Assembly (NCBI GenBank): GCA_963989385.1
Contig: OZ022505.1
Span: 54,005,737-54,069,736 of the forward strand
Reading direction: 5' to 3'
Length of the DNA stretch: 64,000 nucleotides
From: Ctena decussata
Lineage: Eukaryota > Mollusca > Bivalvia > Lucinida > Lucinidae
The notes below the pieces were generated by a model. It ran no database searches, was not told where the DNA came from, and was given only the letters and a program-made list of their open reading frames with translations. The position numbers were made by a program, and so were the translations under genes. This document shows, piece by piece, positions 22,722-37,385 of the stretch; the stretch's first letter is position 1; every line of letters begins with the position of its first letter.

Positions 22722-23960
22722 TGACCTTGAAATAAGGTCAATGCCTATTAAATATAATTAACTATTCACATTTCACACCAATGTTTCTTTGCAAGTTTGG
22801 TAAAAATCCACCCATTGGTTAAGGAGACAGAGTACAGAAAAGGTTGAGTTTTACAATCATTTATTGAATGATGACCTTGAAAATTAGGTCAAGGTCACAA
22901 ATATAGAAAAATTTTGCTATGTCATTGTGATAGAATTTCTAACAATGTAACTATGCATGTTTGGTCAAAATTCACCCACCAGTGAAAACAGCACTTTTTT
23001 AGATATTCTATTGTCTATTCCTTGACCGATAGAGTCAAGGTCACCAAATCTAATCAAGTATTTTCATTTTTAAACAAACTGTCGTTTATTTGGTTAAAAT
23101 CGTCCTATCTGTGGCTAAGTATCTAACTGTTAAAGATAAACCCTGATTTTTAAATTTTGAAGGACAGTGACCTTGAACCTAAGGTCAATGTCACCACATC
23201 TAATCATCTATTGGTAAGTACTTTCATTTTTTGACAAACTGCCGTTTATTTGGTCAAAATCGTCTTATATTTGACGAAGAATCAAGCTGTTAAAGATGAC
23301 ACCCCTGACTGAGGCATAATGGTGACAATACCTTGAAAACAAGGTCACGGTCACAAATCTTATCAACAATAGGCACAATTATTCATTTCTGAACAAGCTG
23401 TCATTTATTTGGTCAACAGCTTCCCATTTTTGGAGAAGTATCTAGCTCTTGAAGATGGCACCCTGATTTTTTAATTTTGAATGACAGTGACCTTGAACAT
23501 AAGATCAAGGCCATCACATCTAATCATCTGTTGGTAAGTACTTTTATTTCTGAACAAACTGCCGTTTATTTGGTCAAAATCGTCCTATCTGTGATGAAGT
23601 ATCTAACTGTTAACGATGAAACCCCTGACTGAGGCAGAATGGTGACAAGACCTTGAAAACTAGGTCAAGGTCACAAATCTTATCAACAATAAACACGATT
23701 ATTCATTTCTGTACAAGCTGTCGTTTATTTGGTCAACAGCTTCCCATTTTTTGAGAAGTATCTAGCTGTTGAAGATGGCACCCTGATTTTTAAATTTTGA
23801 ATAGAAGTGACCTTGAACTTAAGGTCAAGGTCACCACATCTAATATCTGTTGGTAAGTACTTTCATTTCTTAACAAACTGCCTTTTATTTGGTCAAAATC
23901 GTCCAACATTTGACGAAGAAACAAATTGTTAAAGACCACTACCCCTGACTGAGACAGAGT
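22722..23960. repeat. 160/320-bp satellite with TGACCTTGA / TCAAGGTCA motifs
   Basis: A block of TGACCTTGAA(N)AAGGTCAAGGTCAC-type inverted motifs recurring about every 140-160 bp. Its later part shows a clean 320-bp higher-order period: the CAGTGACCTTGAAC form starts at 23168, 23488 and 23808, and the other form (ACCTTGAAAAC) at 23330 and 23650. TCAAGGTCA occurs four times per monomer and matches the extended half-site bound by monomeric nuclear receptors of the ERR/FTZ-F1 type. Conserved linkers include TTATTTGGTCAAAATCGTC and AAGATGGCACCCTGATTTT. It is non-coding. Receptor binding is only a motif match. Confidence 0.8.
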
Positions 23961-23968
23961 GGTGATCA

Positions 23969-24060
23969 CCGATCACCAAAGTTGAGGGATACCTACTCCC
24001 GGGGGCGATGAGCCATTCCCAGACAGTTGCCCATCCGAGTAGGTATCCGTTGCTCAACGG
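23969..24060. pseudogene. Inverted pair of 5S-like relics at the B-B boundary
   Basis: On the plus strand 23969-23986 reads CCGATCACCAAAGTTGAG, 16 of 18 identical to 5S sense nt 39-56 with two transitions. It is followed by GGATACCTACTC (23987-23998). After 38 bp comes the exact inverse GAGTAGGTATCC (24037-24048), inside the antisense relic 24015-24060. The boundary thus carries two 5S-like pieces head to head, with a 12-bp perfect stem. The same arrangement is at 28423-28514, 32877-32968, 37332-37423, 41786-41877 and 46240-46331. The solitary right piece is at 50694-50711. Confidence 0.55.
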
Positions 24061-27000
24061 ACCAATCGTTGAGCGCTGTTAAGCAGAGACTTTCCTTAAC
24101 TGACCAATCATTGAGCGACGTTAAGAACAGAGCTTGTTGTTGTTGTTGCTTAACCACCCAATCATTGAGCAGTATTTATTCATCCGGGACATTCTGAATC
24201 TCATTCAAGATGGCGGCGCCCATGTATTTTGACAACTGGACCCGGAAATATCGGTTAAATCGTGAATAAGACATTATTTAAGAATTATTTCTGCTATATT
24301 TAGGCGTGGTAAGTTCACCCTGATAAACCTCTGTATCGTTATAGGGCGTCTTTTGAAACTGGAAAGTCTTACCACCAGTTTTCGTGGTTTTTGATCTTCA
24401 AACAGATTTCTGCAAGTTCTGAAAGTTCTGTATTGATTATAAACAACCGAAATACGAAATTTCTTTTAGCTGTTTATATGCCTGGAACTCCCACAGCATG
24501 TTACATTGAATACTCGAACCATTTAACGCGATGAAGGTTTGGTTTTTGGCCTCTTTGGGGAATGTAGGTCACTGTCTCTGATTTGAGTTCCTTTTGAAAC
24601 CAACAATAGCTCTATATGATGATAGTTAAACAATTGTAATTCTCTGCTGAATCTGTGCTTTTCTAAGTTATCCGTGGCAGACTGGAGTATGTGTCATTCT
24701 GGTTATAGGTTGCAGACTGTGGTTTGTGTGTCTCATTCCGATGTATCTAAAAGATCCCTCTTTGGTCTGATTTTTAGGGGTTCTATGTTCAGTACCTAAC
24801 GGTTTGAGGCACTAATGAAATGGGTGCCCAACTTAGTATAAGGCGAAAGTGGATATTTAAAGCAACAGAACAAGTGAGGCCGGTCAAGACTTTAAATATG
24901 ACTATTAAAATGGTCAAAATGTTAAGTATTATACATACATAACATTTTGACCATTTTAATAGTTTTAATCCGCATGACGGTCGTGCCGATAACACCACTT
25001 ATCCGCACAACCGTCGTGCCAATAAGTATTTGAACGGAAATGACCTGGAACCCATATTATACATACATGGGTTCCAGGTCATTTCCGTTCAAATACTTAT
25101 TGGCACGACGGTCGTGCGGATAAGTGGTGTTATCGGCACGATCGTCGTGCGGATAGCCTCAGTCAAAAAATATACCCATTAAAATTCTCCATAACCCCCA
25201 AAATAGTCAACACCCCACCCCCCACACACAGACACAATAAAAACAAATAAACATCAATATTTAAATTCAAAATTTTGAACTCAAAAACAGCAGCCCAGCA
25301 TATGCATATAGAAAATATTAAAGTACCCTTGGAGCCGCACCAGCTTCCTGCATTTTACTCAAATTAAACCATAAAAAATAAAAATTGGGCCGAGCCGTCC
25401 CACTCAGGTGGTCCAAAGGGCTCCAGATTGAAAAATGGGTCGAATCGTCTGGGCCAAGGAGTCCCAGGCGGAAATGACCCGGAACCCATACATGTAGTCT
25501 TGTGCAACATTTTAGTTTACACTTATAAGCCAATTTCAGTCTGCATATTGCATCCAGGTTATTTTATTGTTTATTAAGCATCATGCACTGATCCAGAAAA
25601 TTTTCAGGGTTGGGGGTCCACGGGTGCATCCCCAGACCAGGACGGGTCCAGTCGCACATCAGAGGATCCGACAAATTTTACCATTGTGAAAACCCATTTT
25701 CAAAAATTATTTGTCTCTATCAATTTTCGCATACATGCAAAACATTGAGACAGATCAGATACCCACCGCTGTGGCCGGTGTGGGTTCGAGACCCGCACAG
25801 GACACAAGTGGGACAAGCCAAGTTCTGCTTGGGGGTGTATCAGATGGTTTTTCCCGGGGTACTCCCATTGTTGCCCAACCTGCTGATAGGCTTGTATAGA
25901 TATGAGTAAAATAATCTTGAAAGGGACGTAAAACTGAATCAAAAAAGATCTGGTGCCACGTAAATGCGCGCCTTATCAGGGCGTTTGTTTATCACTACAG
26001 ATACTGAGCAACCCCTTTATTCTTGAATCTATTTTCAACTTCTAACCATATTCTGTAGTTGTGCAGCCAATTGTGTGTCGGACCTGGTCAGAAAACTTAA
26101 ATACAAATATTTTCATGCATTTTATGGGATAGTGACATTATCCTGCAATATCAAAAGGTATCTCAATACTCCTTAAAGCTATTTGATCCTTTGTTTTCTC
26201 TAAAAATATGCTGTGCTTCTATAACTTTGAAATGTTTGTTGTTAAATCTAGAGATAGAATAAATATATATAGGACATATCACCCTTTACCGGGCCGGTCT
26301 CCGAAGCACAACAATGAATACAAATCATTAGGCAGCACTTCTTTTGCAGCCAAGATTGTGTTTTCCTGTTTAAATCCTTTTTGATTTTTATTGCATCTTC
26401 AAAAATATGCAACAAAATAATGACAACTCTTGCAAAGATTTTCAGCTACAACTGCAACTGCAGAATAAGAGAACTGGTCCTGTCACAGCAAAAAAGTGGA
26501 AAGAGAAGACTTGAAATGGCATAACTACACCTTGGCCCTGTGTCAGTTGGTACCAGATGGAAGTTAAAACACTATTTCTATGAGTGGATGTGCATTAGTC
26601 TCATGCTTTTGGAACATCTGATAAATAACAAGTGTTTCATTTTCCGCATGTGACTTATGCAAAGCAAATGCAGCTGATTATCAGGAATGGCCTGTTTTAT
26701 ATCAGAAGGCATCTAAGGTCAAGATATATGATATTCTACAGCCTTGGTAATCATTGTATTCAACCAGCCAACAAGAAGACTCTGATCAGATTGTGGGGAG
26801 GTGAAAGTTGATTTGCCACTTGGTTGTTTGCACATGCAGTTATCAGTTTATGGTGACAAGGCCCACATTTAGTGGTAGATTTGTACACATATCATTTTGT
26901 TCTGTTTTAGGTCAGCTAAGACGGAATTGCCACAAATTCACTAAGCTGAGCTGGAATTGCCACAAAACACTAAGCTGAGCTGGAATTGCCACAAAAACAC

Positions 27001-28476
27001 TAAGCTAAGATGGAATTGCCACAACAACACTAAGCTAAGATGGAATTGCCACAAAAAACACTACTAAGCTAAAATGGAATTGCCACAAAAACACTTAGCT
27101 AAGATGGAATTTCCACAAAAAAACACCACTGAAATATAACATTTGTGGAAACACCACTGAAATGTATTGCTGGTTTGACCTTGAAATAAGGTCAATGCCT
27201 ATTAAATATAATTAACTATTCACATTTCACACCAATGTTTCTTTGCAAGTTTGGTAAAAATCCACCCATTGGTTAAGGAGACAGAGTACAGAAAAGGTTG
27301 AGTTTTACAATCATTTATTGAATGATGACCTTGAAAATTAGGTCAAGGTCACAAATATAGAAAAATTTTGCTATGTCATTGTGATAGAATTTCTAACAAT
27401 GTAACTATGCATGTTTGGTCAAAATTCACCCACCAGTGAAAACAGCACTTTTTTAGATATTCTATTGTCTATTCCTTGACCGATAGAGTCAAGGTCACCA
27501 AATCTAATCAAGTATTTTCATTTTTAAACAAACTGTCGTTTATTTGGTTAAAATCGTCCTATCTGTGGCTAAGTATCTAACTGTTAAAGATAAACCCTGA
27601 TTTTTAAATTTTGAAGGACAGTGACCTTGAACCTAAGGTCAATGTCACCACATCTAATCATCTATTGGTAAGTACTTTCATTTTTTGACAAACTGCCGTT
27701 TATTTGGTCAAAATCGTCTTATATTTGACGAAGAATCAAGCTGTTAAAGATGACACCCCTGACTGAGGCATAATGGTGACAATACCTTGAAAACAAGGTC
27801 ACGGTCACAAATCTTATCAACAATAGGCACAATTATTCATTTCTGAACAAGCTGTCATTTATTTGGTCAACAGCTTCCCATTTTTGGAGAAGTATCTAGC
27901 TCTTGAAGATGGCACCCTGATTTTTTAATTTTGAATGACAGTGACCTTGAACATAAGATCAAGGCCATCACATCTAATCATCTGTTGGTAAGTACTTTTA
28001 TTTCTGAACAAACTGCCGTTTATTTGGTCAAAATCGTCCTATCTGTGATGAAGTATCTAACTGTTAACGATGAAACCCCTGACTGAGGCAGAATGGTGAC
28101 AAGACCTTGAAAACTAGGTCAAGGTCACAAATCTTATCAACAATAAACACGATTATTCATTTCTGTACAAGCTGTCGTTTATTTGGTCAACAGCTTCCCA
28201 TTTTTTGAGAAGTATCTAGCTGTTGAAGATGGCACCCTGATTTTTAAATTTTGAATAGAAGTGACCTTGAACTTAAGGTCAAGGTCACCACATCTAATAT
28301 CTGTTGGTAAGTACTTTCATTTCTTAACAAACTGCCTTTTATTTGGTCAAAATCGTCCAACATTTGACGAAGAAACAAATTGTTAAAGACCACTACCCCT
28401 GACTGAGACAGAGTGGTGATCACCGATCACCAAAGTTGAGGGATACCTACTCCCGGGGGCGATGAGCCATTCCCAG
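24023..28476. repeat. B monomer 2 (4454 bp)
   Basis: Same content. A private change gives ACACTTAGCT for ACACTAAGCT at 27096 in the minisatellite. Confidence 0.93.
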
Positions 28477-31400
28477 ACAGTTGCCCATCCGAGTAGGTAT
28501 CCGTTGCTCAACGGACCAATCGTTGAGCGCTGTTAAGCAGAGACTTTCCTTAACTGACCAATCATTGAGCGACGTTAAGAACAGAGCTTGTTGTTGTTGT
28601 TGCTTAACCACCCAATCATTGAGCAGTATTTATTCATCCGGGACATTCTGAATCTCATTCAAGATGGCGGCGCCCATGTATTTTGACAACTGGACCCGGA
28701 AATATCGGTTAAATCGTGAATAAGACATTATTTAAGAATTATTTCTGCTATATTTAGGCGTGGTAAGTTCACCCTGATAAACCTCTGTATCGTTATAGGG
28801 CGTCTTTTGAAACTGGAAAGTCTTACCACCAGTTTTCGTGGTTTTTGATCTTCAAACAGATTTCTGCAAGTTCTGAAAGTTCTGTATTGATTATAAACAA
28901 CCGAAATACGAAATTTCTTTTAGCTGTTTATATGCCTGGAACTCCCACAGCATGTTACATTGAATACTCGAACCATTTAACGCGATGAAGGTTTGGTTTT
29001 TGGCCTCTTTGGGGAATGTAGGTCACTGTCTCTGATTTGAGTTCCTTTTGAAACCAACAATAGCTCTATATGATGATAGTTAAACAATTGTAATTCTCTG
29101 CTGAATCTGTGCTTTTCTAAGTTATCCGTGGCAGACTGGAGTATGTGTCATTCTGGTTATAGGTTGCAGACTGTGGTTTGTGTGTCTCATTCCGATGTAT
29201 CTAAAAGATCCCTCTTTGGTCTGATTTTTAGGGGTTCTATGTTCAGTACCTAACGGTTTGAGGCACTAATGAAATGGGTGCCCAACTTAGTATAAGGCGA
29301 AAGTGGATATTTAAAGCAACAGAACAAGTGAGGCCGGTCAAGACTTTAAATATGACTATTAAAATGGTCAAAATGTTAAGTATTATACATACATAACATT
29401 TTGACCATTTTAATAGTTTTAATCCGCATGACGGTCGTGCCGATAACACCACTTATCCGCACAACCGTCGTGCCAATAAGTATTTGAACGGAAATGACCT
29501 GGAACCCATATTATACATACATGGGTTCCAGGTCATTTCCGTTCAAATACTTATTGGCACGACGGTCGTGCGGATAAGTGGTGTTATCGGCACGATCGTC
29601 GTGCGGATAGCCTCAGTCAAAAAATATACCCATTAAAATTCTCCATAACCCCCAAAATAGTCAACACCCCACCCCCCACACACAGACACAATAAAAACAA
29701 ATAAACATCAATATTTAAATTCAAAATTTTGAACTCAAAAACAGCAGCCCAGCATATGCATATAGAAAATATTAAAGTACCCTTGGAGCCGCACCAGCTT
29801 CCTGCATTTTACTCAAATTAAACCATAAAAAATAAAAATTGGGCCGAGCCGTCCCACTCAGGTGGTCCAAAGGGCTCCAGATTGAAAAATGGGTCGAATC
29901 GTCTGGGCCAAGGAGTCCCAGGCGGAAATGACCCGGAACCCATACATGTAGTCTTGTGCAACATTTTAGTTTACACTTATAAGCCAATTTCAGTCTGCAT
30001 ATTGCATCCAGGTTATTTTATTGTTTATTAAGCATCATGCACTGATCCAGAAAATTTTCAGGGTTGGGGGTCCACGGGTGCATCCCCAGACCAGGACGGG
30101 TCCAGTCGCACATCAGAGGATCCGACAAATTTTACCATTGTGAAAACCCATTTTCAAAAATTATTTGTCTCTATCAATTTTCGCATACATGCAAAACATT
30201 GAGACAGATCAGATACCCACCGCTGTGGCCGGTGTGGGTTCGAGACCCGCACAGGACACAAGTGGGACAAGCCAAGTTCTGCTTGGGGGTGTATCAGATG
30301 GTTTTTCCCGGGGTACTCCCATTGTTGCCCAACCTGCTGATAGGCTTGTATAGATATGAGTAAAATAATCTTGAAAGGGACGTAAAACTGAATCAAAAAA
30401 GATCTGGTGCCACGTAAATGCGCGCCTTATCAGGGCGTTTGTTTATCACTACAGATACTGAGCAACCCCTTTATTCTTGAATCTATTTTCAACTTCTAAC
30501 CATATTCTGTAGTTGTGCAGCCAATTGTGTGTCGGACCTGGTCAGAAAACTTAAATACAAATATTTTCATGCATTTTATGGGATAGTGACATTATCCTGC
30601 AATATCAAAAGGTATCTCAATACTCCTTAAAGCTATTTGATCCTTTGTTTTCTCTAAAAATATGCTGTGCTTCTATAACTTTGAAATGTTTGTTGTTAAA
30701 TCTAGAGATAGAATAAATATATATAGGACATATCACCCTTTACCGGGCCGGTCTCCGAAGCACAACAATGAATACAAATCATTAGGCAGCACTTCTTTTG
30801 CAGCCAAGATTGTGTTTTCCTGTTTAAATCCTTTTTGATTTTTATTGCATCTTCAAAAATATGCAACAAAATAATGACAACTCTTGCAAAGATTTTCAGC
30901 TACAACTGCAACTGCAGAATAAGAGAACTGGTCCTGTCACAGCAAAAAAGTGGAAAGAGAAGACTTGAAATGGCATAACTACACCTTGGCCCTGTGTCAG
31001 TTGGTACCAGATGGAAGTTAAAACACTATTTCTATGAGTGGATGTGCATTAGTCTCATGCTTTTGGAACATCTGATAAATAACAAGTGTTTCATTTTCCG
31101 CATGTGACTTATGCAAAGCAAATGCAGCTGATTATCAGGAATGGCCTGTTTTATATCAGAAGGCATCTAAGGTCAAGATATATGATATTCTACAGCCTTG
31201 GTAATCATTGTATTCAACCAGCCAACAAGAAGACTCTGATCAGATTGTGGGGAGGTGAAAGTTGATTTGCCACTTGGTTGTTTGCACATGCAGTTATCAG
31301 TTTATGGTGACAAGGCCCACATTTAGTGGTAGATTTGTACACATATCATTTTGTTCTGTTTTAGGTCAGCTAAGACGGAATTGCCACAAATTCACTAAGC

Positions 31401-32930
31401 TGAGCTGGAATTGCCACAAAACACTAAGCTGAGCTGGAATTGCCACAAAAACACTAAGCTAAGATGGAATTGCCACAACAACACTAAGCTAAGATGGAAT
31501 TGCCACAAAAAACACTACTAAGCTAAAATGGAATTGCCACAAAAACACTAAGCTAAGATGGAATTTCCACAAAAAAACACCACTGAAATATAACATTTGT
31601 GGAAACACCACTGAAATGTATTGCTGGTTTGACCTTGAAATAAGGTCAATGCCTATTAAATATAATTAACTATTCACATTTCACACCAATGTTTCTTTGC
31701 AAGTTTGGTAAAAATCCACCCATTGGTTAAGGAGACAGAGTACAGAAAAGGTTGAGTTTTACAATCATTTATTGAATGATGACCTTGAAAATTAGGTCAA
31801 GGTCACAAATATAGAAAAATTTTGCTATGTCATTGTGATAGAATTTCTAACAATGTAACTATGCATGTTTGGTCAAAATTCACCCACCAGTGAAAACAGC
31901 ACTTTTTTAGATATTCTATTGTCTATTCCTTGACCGATAGAGTCAAGGTCACCAAATCTAATCAAGTATTTTCATTTTTAAACAAACTGTCGTTTATTTG
32001 GTTAAAATCGTCCTATCTGTGGCTAAGTATCTAACTGTTAAAGATAAACCCTGATTTTTAAATTTTGAAGGACAGTGACCTTGAACCTAAGGTCAATGTC
32101 ACCACATCTAATCATCTATTGGTAAGTACTTTCATTTTTTGACAAACTGCCGTTTATTTGGTCAAAATCGTCTTATATTTGACGAAGAATCAAGCTGTTA
32201 AAGATGACACCCCTGACTGAGGCATAATGGTGACAATACCTTGAAAACAAGGTCACGGTCACAAATCTTATCAACAATAGGCACAATTATTCATTTCTGA
32301 ACAAGCTGTCATTTATTTGGTCAACAGCTTCCCATTTTTGGAGAAGTATCTAGCTCTTGAAGATGGCACCCTGATTTTTTAATTTTGAATGACAGTGACC
32401 TTGAACATAAGATCAAGGCCATCACATCTAATCATCTGTTGGTAAGTACTTTTATTTCTGAACAAACTGCCGTTTATTTGGTCAAAATCGTCCTATCTGT
32501 GATGAAGTATCTAACTGTTAACGATGAAACCCCTGACTGAGGCAGAATGGTGACAAGACCTTGAAAACTAGGTCAAGGTCACAAATCTTATCAACAATAA
32601 ACACGATTATTCATTTCTGTACAAGCTGTCGTTTATTTGGTCAACAGCTTCCCATTTTTTGAGAAGTATCTAGCTGTTGAAGATGGCACCCTGATTTTTA
32701 AATTTTGAATAGAAGTGACCTTGAACTTAAGGTCAAGGTCACCACATCTAATATCTGTTGGTAAGTACTTTCATTTCTTAACAAACTGCCTTTTATTTGG
32801 TCAAAATCGTCCAACATTTGACGAAGAAACAAATTGTTAAAGACCACTACCCCTGACTGAGACAGAGTGGTGATCACCGATCACCAAAGTTGAGGGATAC
32901 CTACTCCCGGGGGCGATGAGCCATTCCCAG
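28477..32930. repeat. B monomer 3 (4454 bp)
   Basis: Same content. It carries the common base at each of the three diagnostic sites noted for copies 4-7. Confidence 0.93.
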
Positions 32931-35900
32931 ACAGTTGCCCATCCGAGTAGGTATCCGTTGCTCAACGGACCAATCGTTGAGCGCTGTTAAGCAGAGACTT
33001 TCCTTAACTGACCAATCATTGAGCGACGTTAAGAACAGAGCTTGTTGTTGTTGTTGCTTAACCACCCAATCATTGAGCAGTATTTATTCATCCGGGACAT
33101 TCTGAATCTCATTCAAGATGGCGGCGCCCATGTATTTTGACAACTGGACCCGGAAATATCGGTTAAATCGTGAATAAGACATTATTTAAGAATTATTTCT
33201 GCTATATTTAGGCGTGGTAAGTTCACCCTGATAAACCTCTGTATCGTTATAGGGCGTCTTTTGAAACTGGAAAGTCTTACCACCAGTTTTCGTGGTTTTT
33301 GATCTTCAAACAGATTTCTGCAAGTTCTGAAAGTTCTGTATTGATTATAAACAACCGAAATACGAAATTTCTTTTAGCTGTTTATATGCCTGGAACTCCC
33401 ACAGCATGTTACATTGAATACTCGAACCATTTAACGCGATGAAGGTTTGGTTTTTGGCCTCTTTGGGGAATGTAGGTCACTGTCTCTGATTTGAGTTCCT
33501 TTTGAAACCAACAATAGCTCTATATGATGATAGTTAAACAATTGTAATTCTCTGCTGAATCTGTGCTTTTCTAAGTTATCCGTGGCAGACTGGAGTATGT
33601 GTCATTCTGGTTATAGGTTGCAGACTGTGGTTTGTGTGTCTCATTCCGATGTATCTAAAAGATCCCTCTTTGGTCTGATTTTTAGGGGTTCTATGTTCAG
33701 TACCTAACGGTTTGAGGCACTAATGAAATGGGTGCCCAACTTAGTATAAGGCGAAAGTGGATATTTAAAGCAACAGAACAAGTGAGGCCGGTCAAGACTT
33801 TAAATATGACTATTAAAATGGTCAAAATGTTAAGTATTATACATACATAACATTTTGACCATTTTAATAGTTTTAATCCGCATGACGGTCGTGCCGATAA
33901 CACCACTTATCCGCACAACCGTCGTGCCAATAAGTATTTGAACGGAAATGACCTGGAACCCATATTATACATACATGGGTTCCAGGTCATTTCCGTTCAA
34001 ATACTTATTGGCACGACGGTCGTGCGGATAAGTGGTGTTATCGGCACGATCGTCGTGCGGATAGCCTCAGTCAAAAAAATATACCCATTAAAATTCTCCA
34101 TAACCCCCAAAATAGTCAACACCCCACCCCCCACACACAGACACAATAAAAACAAATAAACATCAATATTTAAATTCAAAATTTTGAACTCAAAAACAGC
34201 AGCCCAGCATATGCATATAGAAAATATTAAAGTACCCTTGGAGCCGCACCAGCTTCCTGCATTTTACTCAAATTAAACCATAAAAAATAAAAATTGGGCC
34301 GAGCCGTCCCACTCAGGTGGTCCAAAGGGCTCCAGATTGAAAAATGGGTCGAATCGTCTGGGCCAAGGAGTCCCAGGCGGAAATGACCCGGAACCCATAC
34401 ATGCAGTCTTGTGCAACATTTTAGTTTACACTTATAAGCCAATTTCAGTCTGCATATTGCATCCAGGTTATTTTATTGTTTATTAAGCATCATGCACTGA
34501 TCCAGAAAATTTTCAGGGTTGGGGGTCCACGGGTGCATCCCCAGACCAGGACGGGTCCAGTCGCACATCAGAGGATCCGACAAATTTTACCATTGTGAAA
34601 ACCCATTTTCAAAAATTATTTGTCTCTATCAATTTTCGCATACATGCAAAACATTGAGACAGATCAGATACCCACCGCTGTGGCCGGTGTGGGTTCGAGA
34701 CCCGCACAGGACACAAGTGGGACAAGCCAAGTTCTGCTTGGGGGTGTATCAGATGGTTTTTCCCGGGGTACTCCCATTGTTGCCCAACCTGCTGATAGGC
34801 TTGTATAGATATGAGTAAAATAATCTTGAAAGGGACGTAAAACTGAATCAAAAAAGATCTGGTGCCACGTAAATGCGCGCCTTATCAGGGCGTTTGTTTA
34901 TCACTACAGATACTGAGCAACCCCTTTATTCTTGAATCTATTTTCAACTTCTAACCATATTCTGTAGTTGTGCAGCCAATTGTGTGTCGGACCTGGTCAG
35001 AAAACTTAAATACAAATATTTTCATGCATTTTATGGGATAGTGACATTATCCTGCAATATCAAAAGGTATCTCAATACTCCTTAAAGCTATTTGATCCTT
35101 TGTTTTCTCTAAAAATATGCTGTGCTTCTATAACTTTGAAATGTTTGTTGTTAAATCTAGAGATAGAATAAATATATATAGGACATATCACCCTTTACCG
35201 GGCCGGTCTCCGAAGCACAACAATGAATACAAATCATTAGGCAGCACTTCTTTTGCAGCCAAGATTGTGTTTTCCTGTTTAAATCCTTTTTGATTTTTAT
35301 TGCATCTTCAAAAATATGCAACAAAATAATGACAACTCTTGCAAAGATTTTCAGCTACAACTGCAACTGCAGAATAAGAGAACTGGTCCTGTCACAGCAA
35401 AAAAGTGGAAAGAGAAGACTTGAAATGGCATAACTACACCTTGGCCCTGTGTCAGTTGGTACCAGATGGAAGTTAAAACACTATTTCTATGAGTGGATGT
35501 GCATTAGTCTCATGCTTTTGGAACATCTGATAAATAACAAGTGTTTCATTTTCCGCATGTGACTTATGCAAAGCAAATGCAGCTGCTTATCAGGAATGGC
35601 CTGTTTTATATCAGAAGGCATCTAAGGTCAAGATATATGATATTCTACAGCCTTGGTAATCATTGTATTCAACCAGCCAACAAGAAGACTCTGATCAGAT
35701 TGTGGGGAGGTGAAAGTTGATTTGCCACTTGGTTGTTTGCACATGCAGTTATCAGTTTATGGTGACAAGGCCCACATTTAGTGGTAGATTTGTACACATA
35801 TCATTTTGTTCTGTTTTAGGTCAGCTAAGACGGAATTGCCACAAATTCACTAAGCTGAGCTGGAATTGCCACAAAACACTAAGCTGAGCTGGAATTGCCA

Positions 35901-37385
35901 CAAAAACACTAAGCTAAGATGGAATTGCCACAACAACACTAAGCTAAGATGGAATTGCCACAAAAAACACTACTAAGCTAAAATGGAATTGCCACAAAAA
36001 CACTAAGCTAAGATGGAATTTCCACAAAAAAACACCACTGAAATATAACATTTGTGGAAACACCACTGAAATGTATTGCTGGTTTGACCTTGAAATAAGG
36101 TCAATGCCTATTAAATATAATTAACTATTCACATTTCACACCAATGTTTCTTTGCAAGTTTGGTAAAAATCCACCCATTGGTTAAGGAGACAGAGTACAG
36201 AAAAGGTTGAGTTTTACAATCATTTATTGAATGATGACCTTGAAAATTAGGTCAAGGTCACAAATATAGAAAAATTTTGCTATGTCATTGTGATAGAATT
36301 TCTAACAATGTAACTATGCATGTTTGGTCAAAATTCACCCACCAGTGAAAACAGCACTTTTTTAGATATTCTATTGTCTATTCCTTGACCGATAGAGTCA
36401 AGGTCACCAAATCTAATCAAGTATTTTCATTTTTAAACAAACTGTCGTTTATTTGGTTAAAATCGTCCTATCTGTGGCTAAGTATCTAACTGTTAAAGAT
36501 AAACCCTGATTTTTAAATTTTGAAGGACAGTGACCTTGAACCTAAGGTCAATGTCACCACATCTAATCATCTATTGGTAAGTACTTTCATTTTTTGACAA
36601 ACTGCCGTTTATTTGGTCAAAATCGTCTTATATTTGACGAAGAATCAAGCTGTTAAAGATGACACCCCTGACTGAGGCATAATGGTGACAATACCTTGAA
36701 AACAAGGTCACGGTCACAAATCTTATCAACAATAGGCACAATTATTCATTTCTGAACAAGCTGTCATTTATTTGGTCAACAGCTTCCCATTTTTGGAGAA
36801 GTATCTAGCTCTTGAAGATGGCACCCTGATTTTTTAATTTTGAATGACAGTGACCTTGAACATAAGATCAAGGCCATCACATCTAATCATCTGTTGGTAA
36901 GTACTTTTATTTCTGAACAAACTGCCGTTTATTTGGTCAAAATCGTCCTATCTGTGATGAAGTATCTAACTGTTAACGATGAAACCCCTGACTGAGGCAG
37001 AATGGTGACAAGACCTTGAAAACTAGGTCAAGGTCACAAATCTTATCAACAATAAACACGATTATTCATTTCTGTACAAGCTGTCGTTTATTTGGTCAAC
37101 AGCTTCCCATGTTTTGAGAAGTATCTAGCTGTTGAAGATGGCACCCTGATTTTTAAATTTTGAATAGAAGTGACCTTGAACTTAAGGTCAAGGTCACCAC
37201 ATCTAATATCTGTTGGTAAGTACTTTCATTTCTTAACAAACTGCCTTTTATTTGGTCAAAATCGTCCAACATTTGACGAAGAAACAAATTGTTAAAGACC
37301 ACTACCCCTGACTGAGACAGAGTGGTGATCACCGATCACCAAAGTTGAGGGATACCTACTCCCGGGGGCGATGAGCCATTCCCAG
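32931..37385. repeat. B monomer 4 (4455 bp)
   Basis: One extra A in the run at 34073-34079 makes it 1 bp longer. It has C at 34404 (CATGCAGTC) and C at 35586 (AGCTGCTTATC), both shared only with monomer 7. G at 37111 is private. Confidence 0.93.

Larger units (their letters stand above)
19569..24022. repeat. B monomer 1 (4454 bp)
   Basis: Reference monomer for the sub-features below. It starts ACAGTTGCCCATCC and ends GATGAGCCATTCCCAG. Its left neighbour is the 5S fragment, so it lacks the upstream half of the inverted 5S-like pair that every internal boundary has. Confidence 0.93.

Noticed and set aside
33938..34179. Extra ORFs seen only in B monomer 4
   Set aside because: Created by a single extra A in a homopolymer at 34073-34079.
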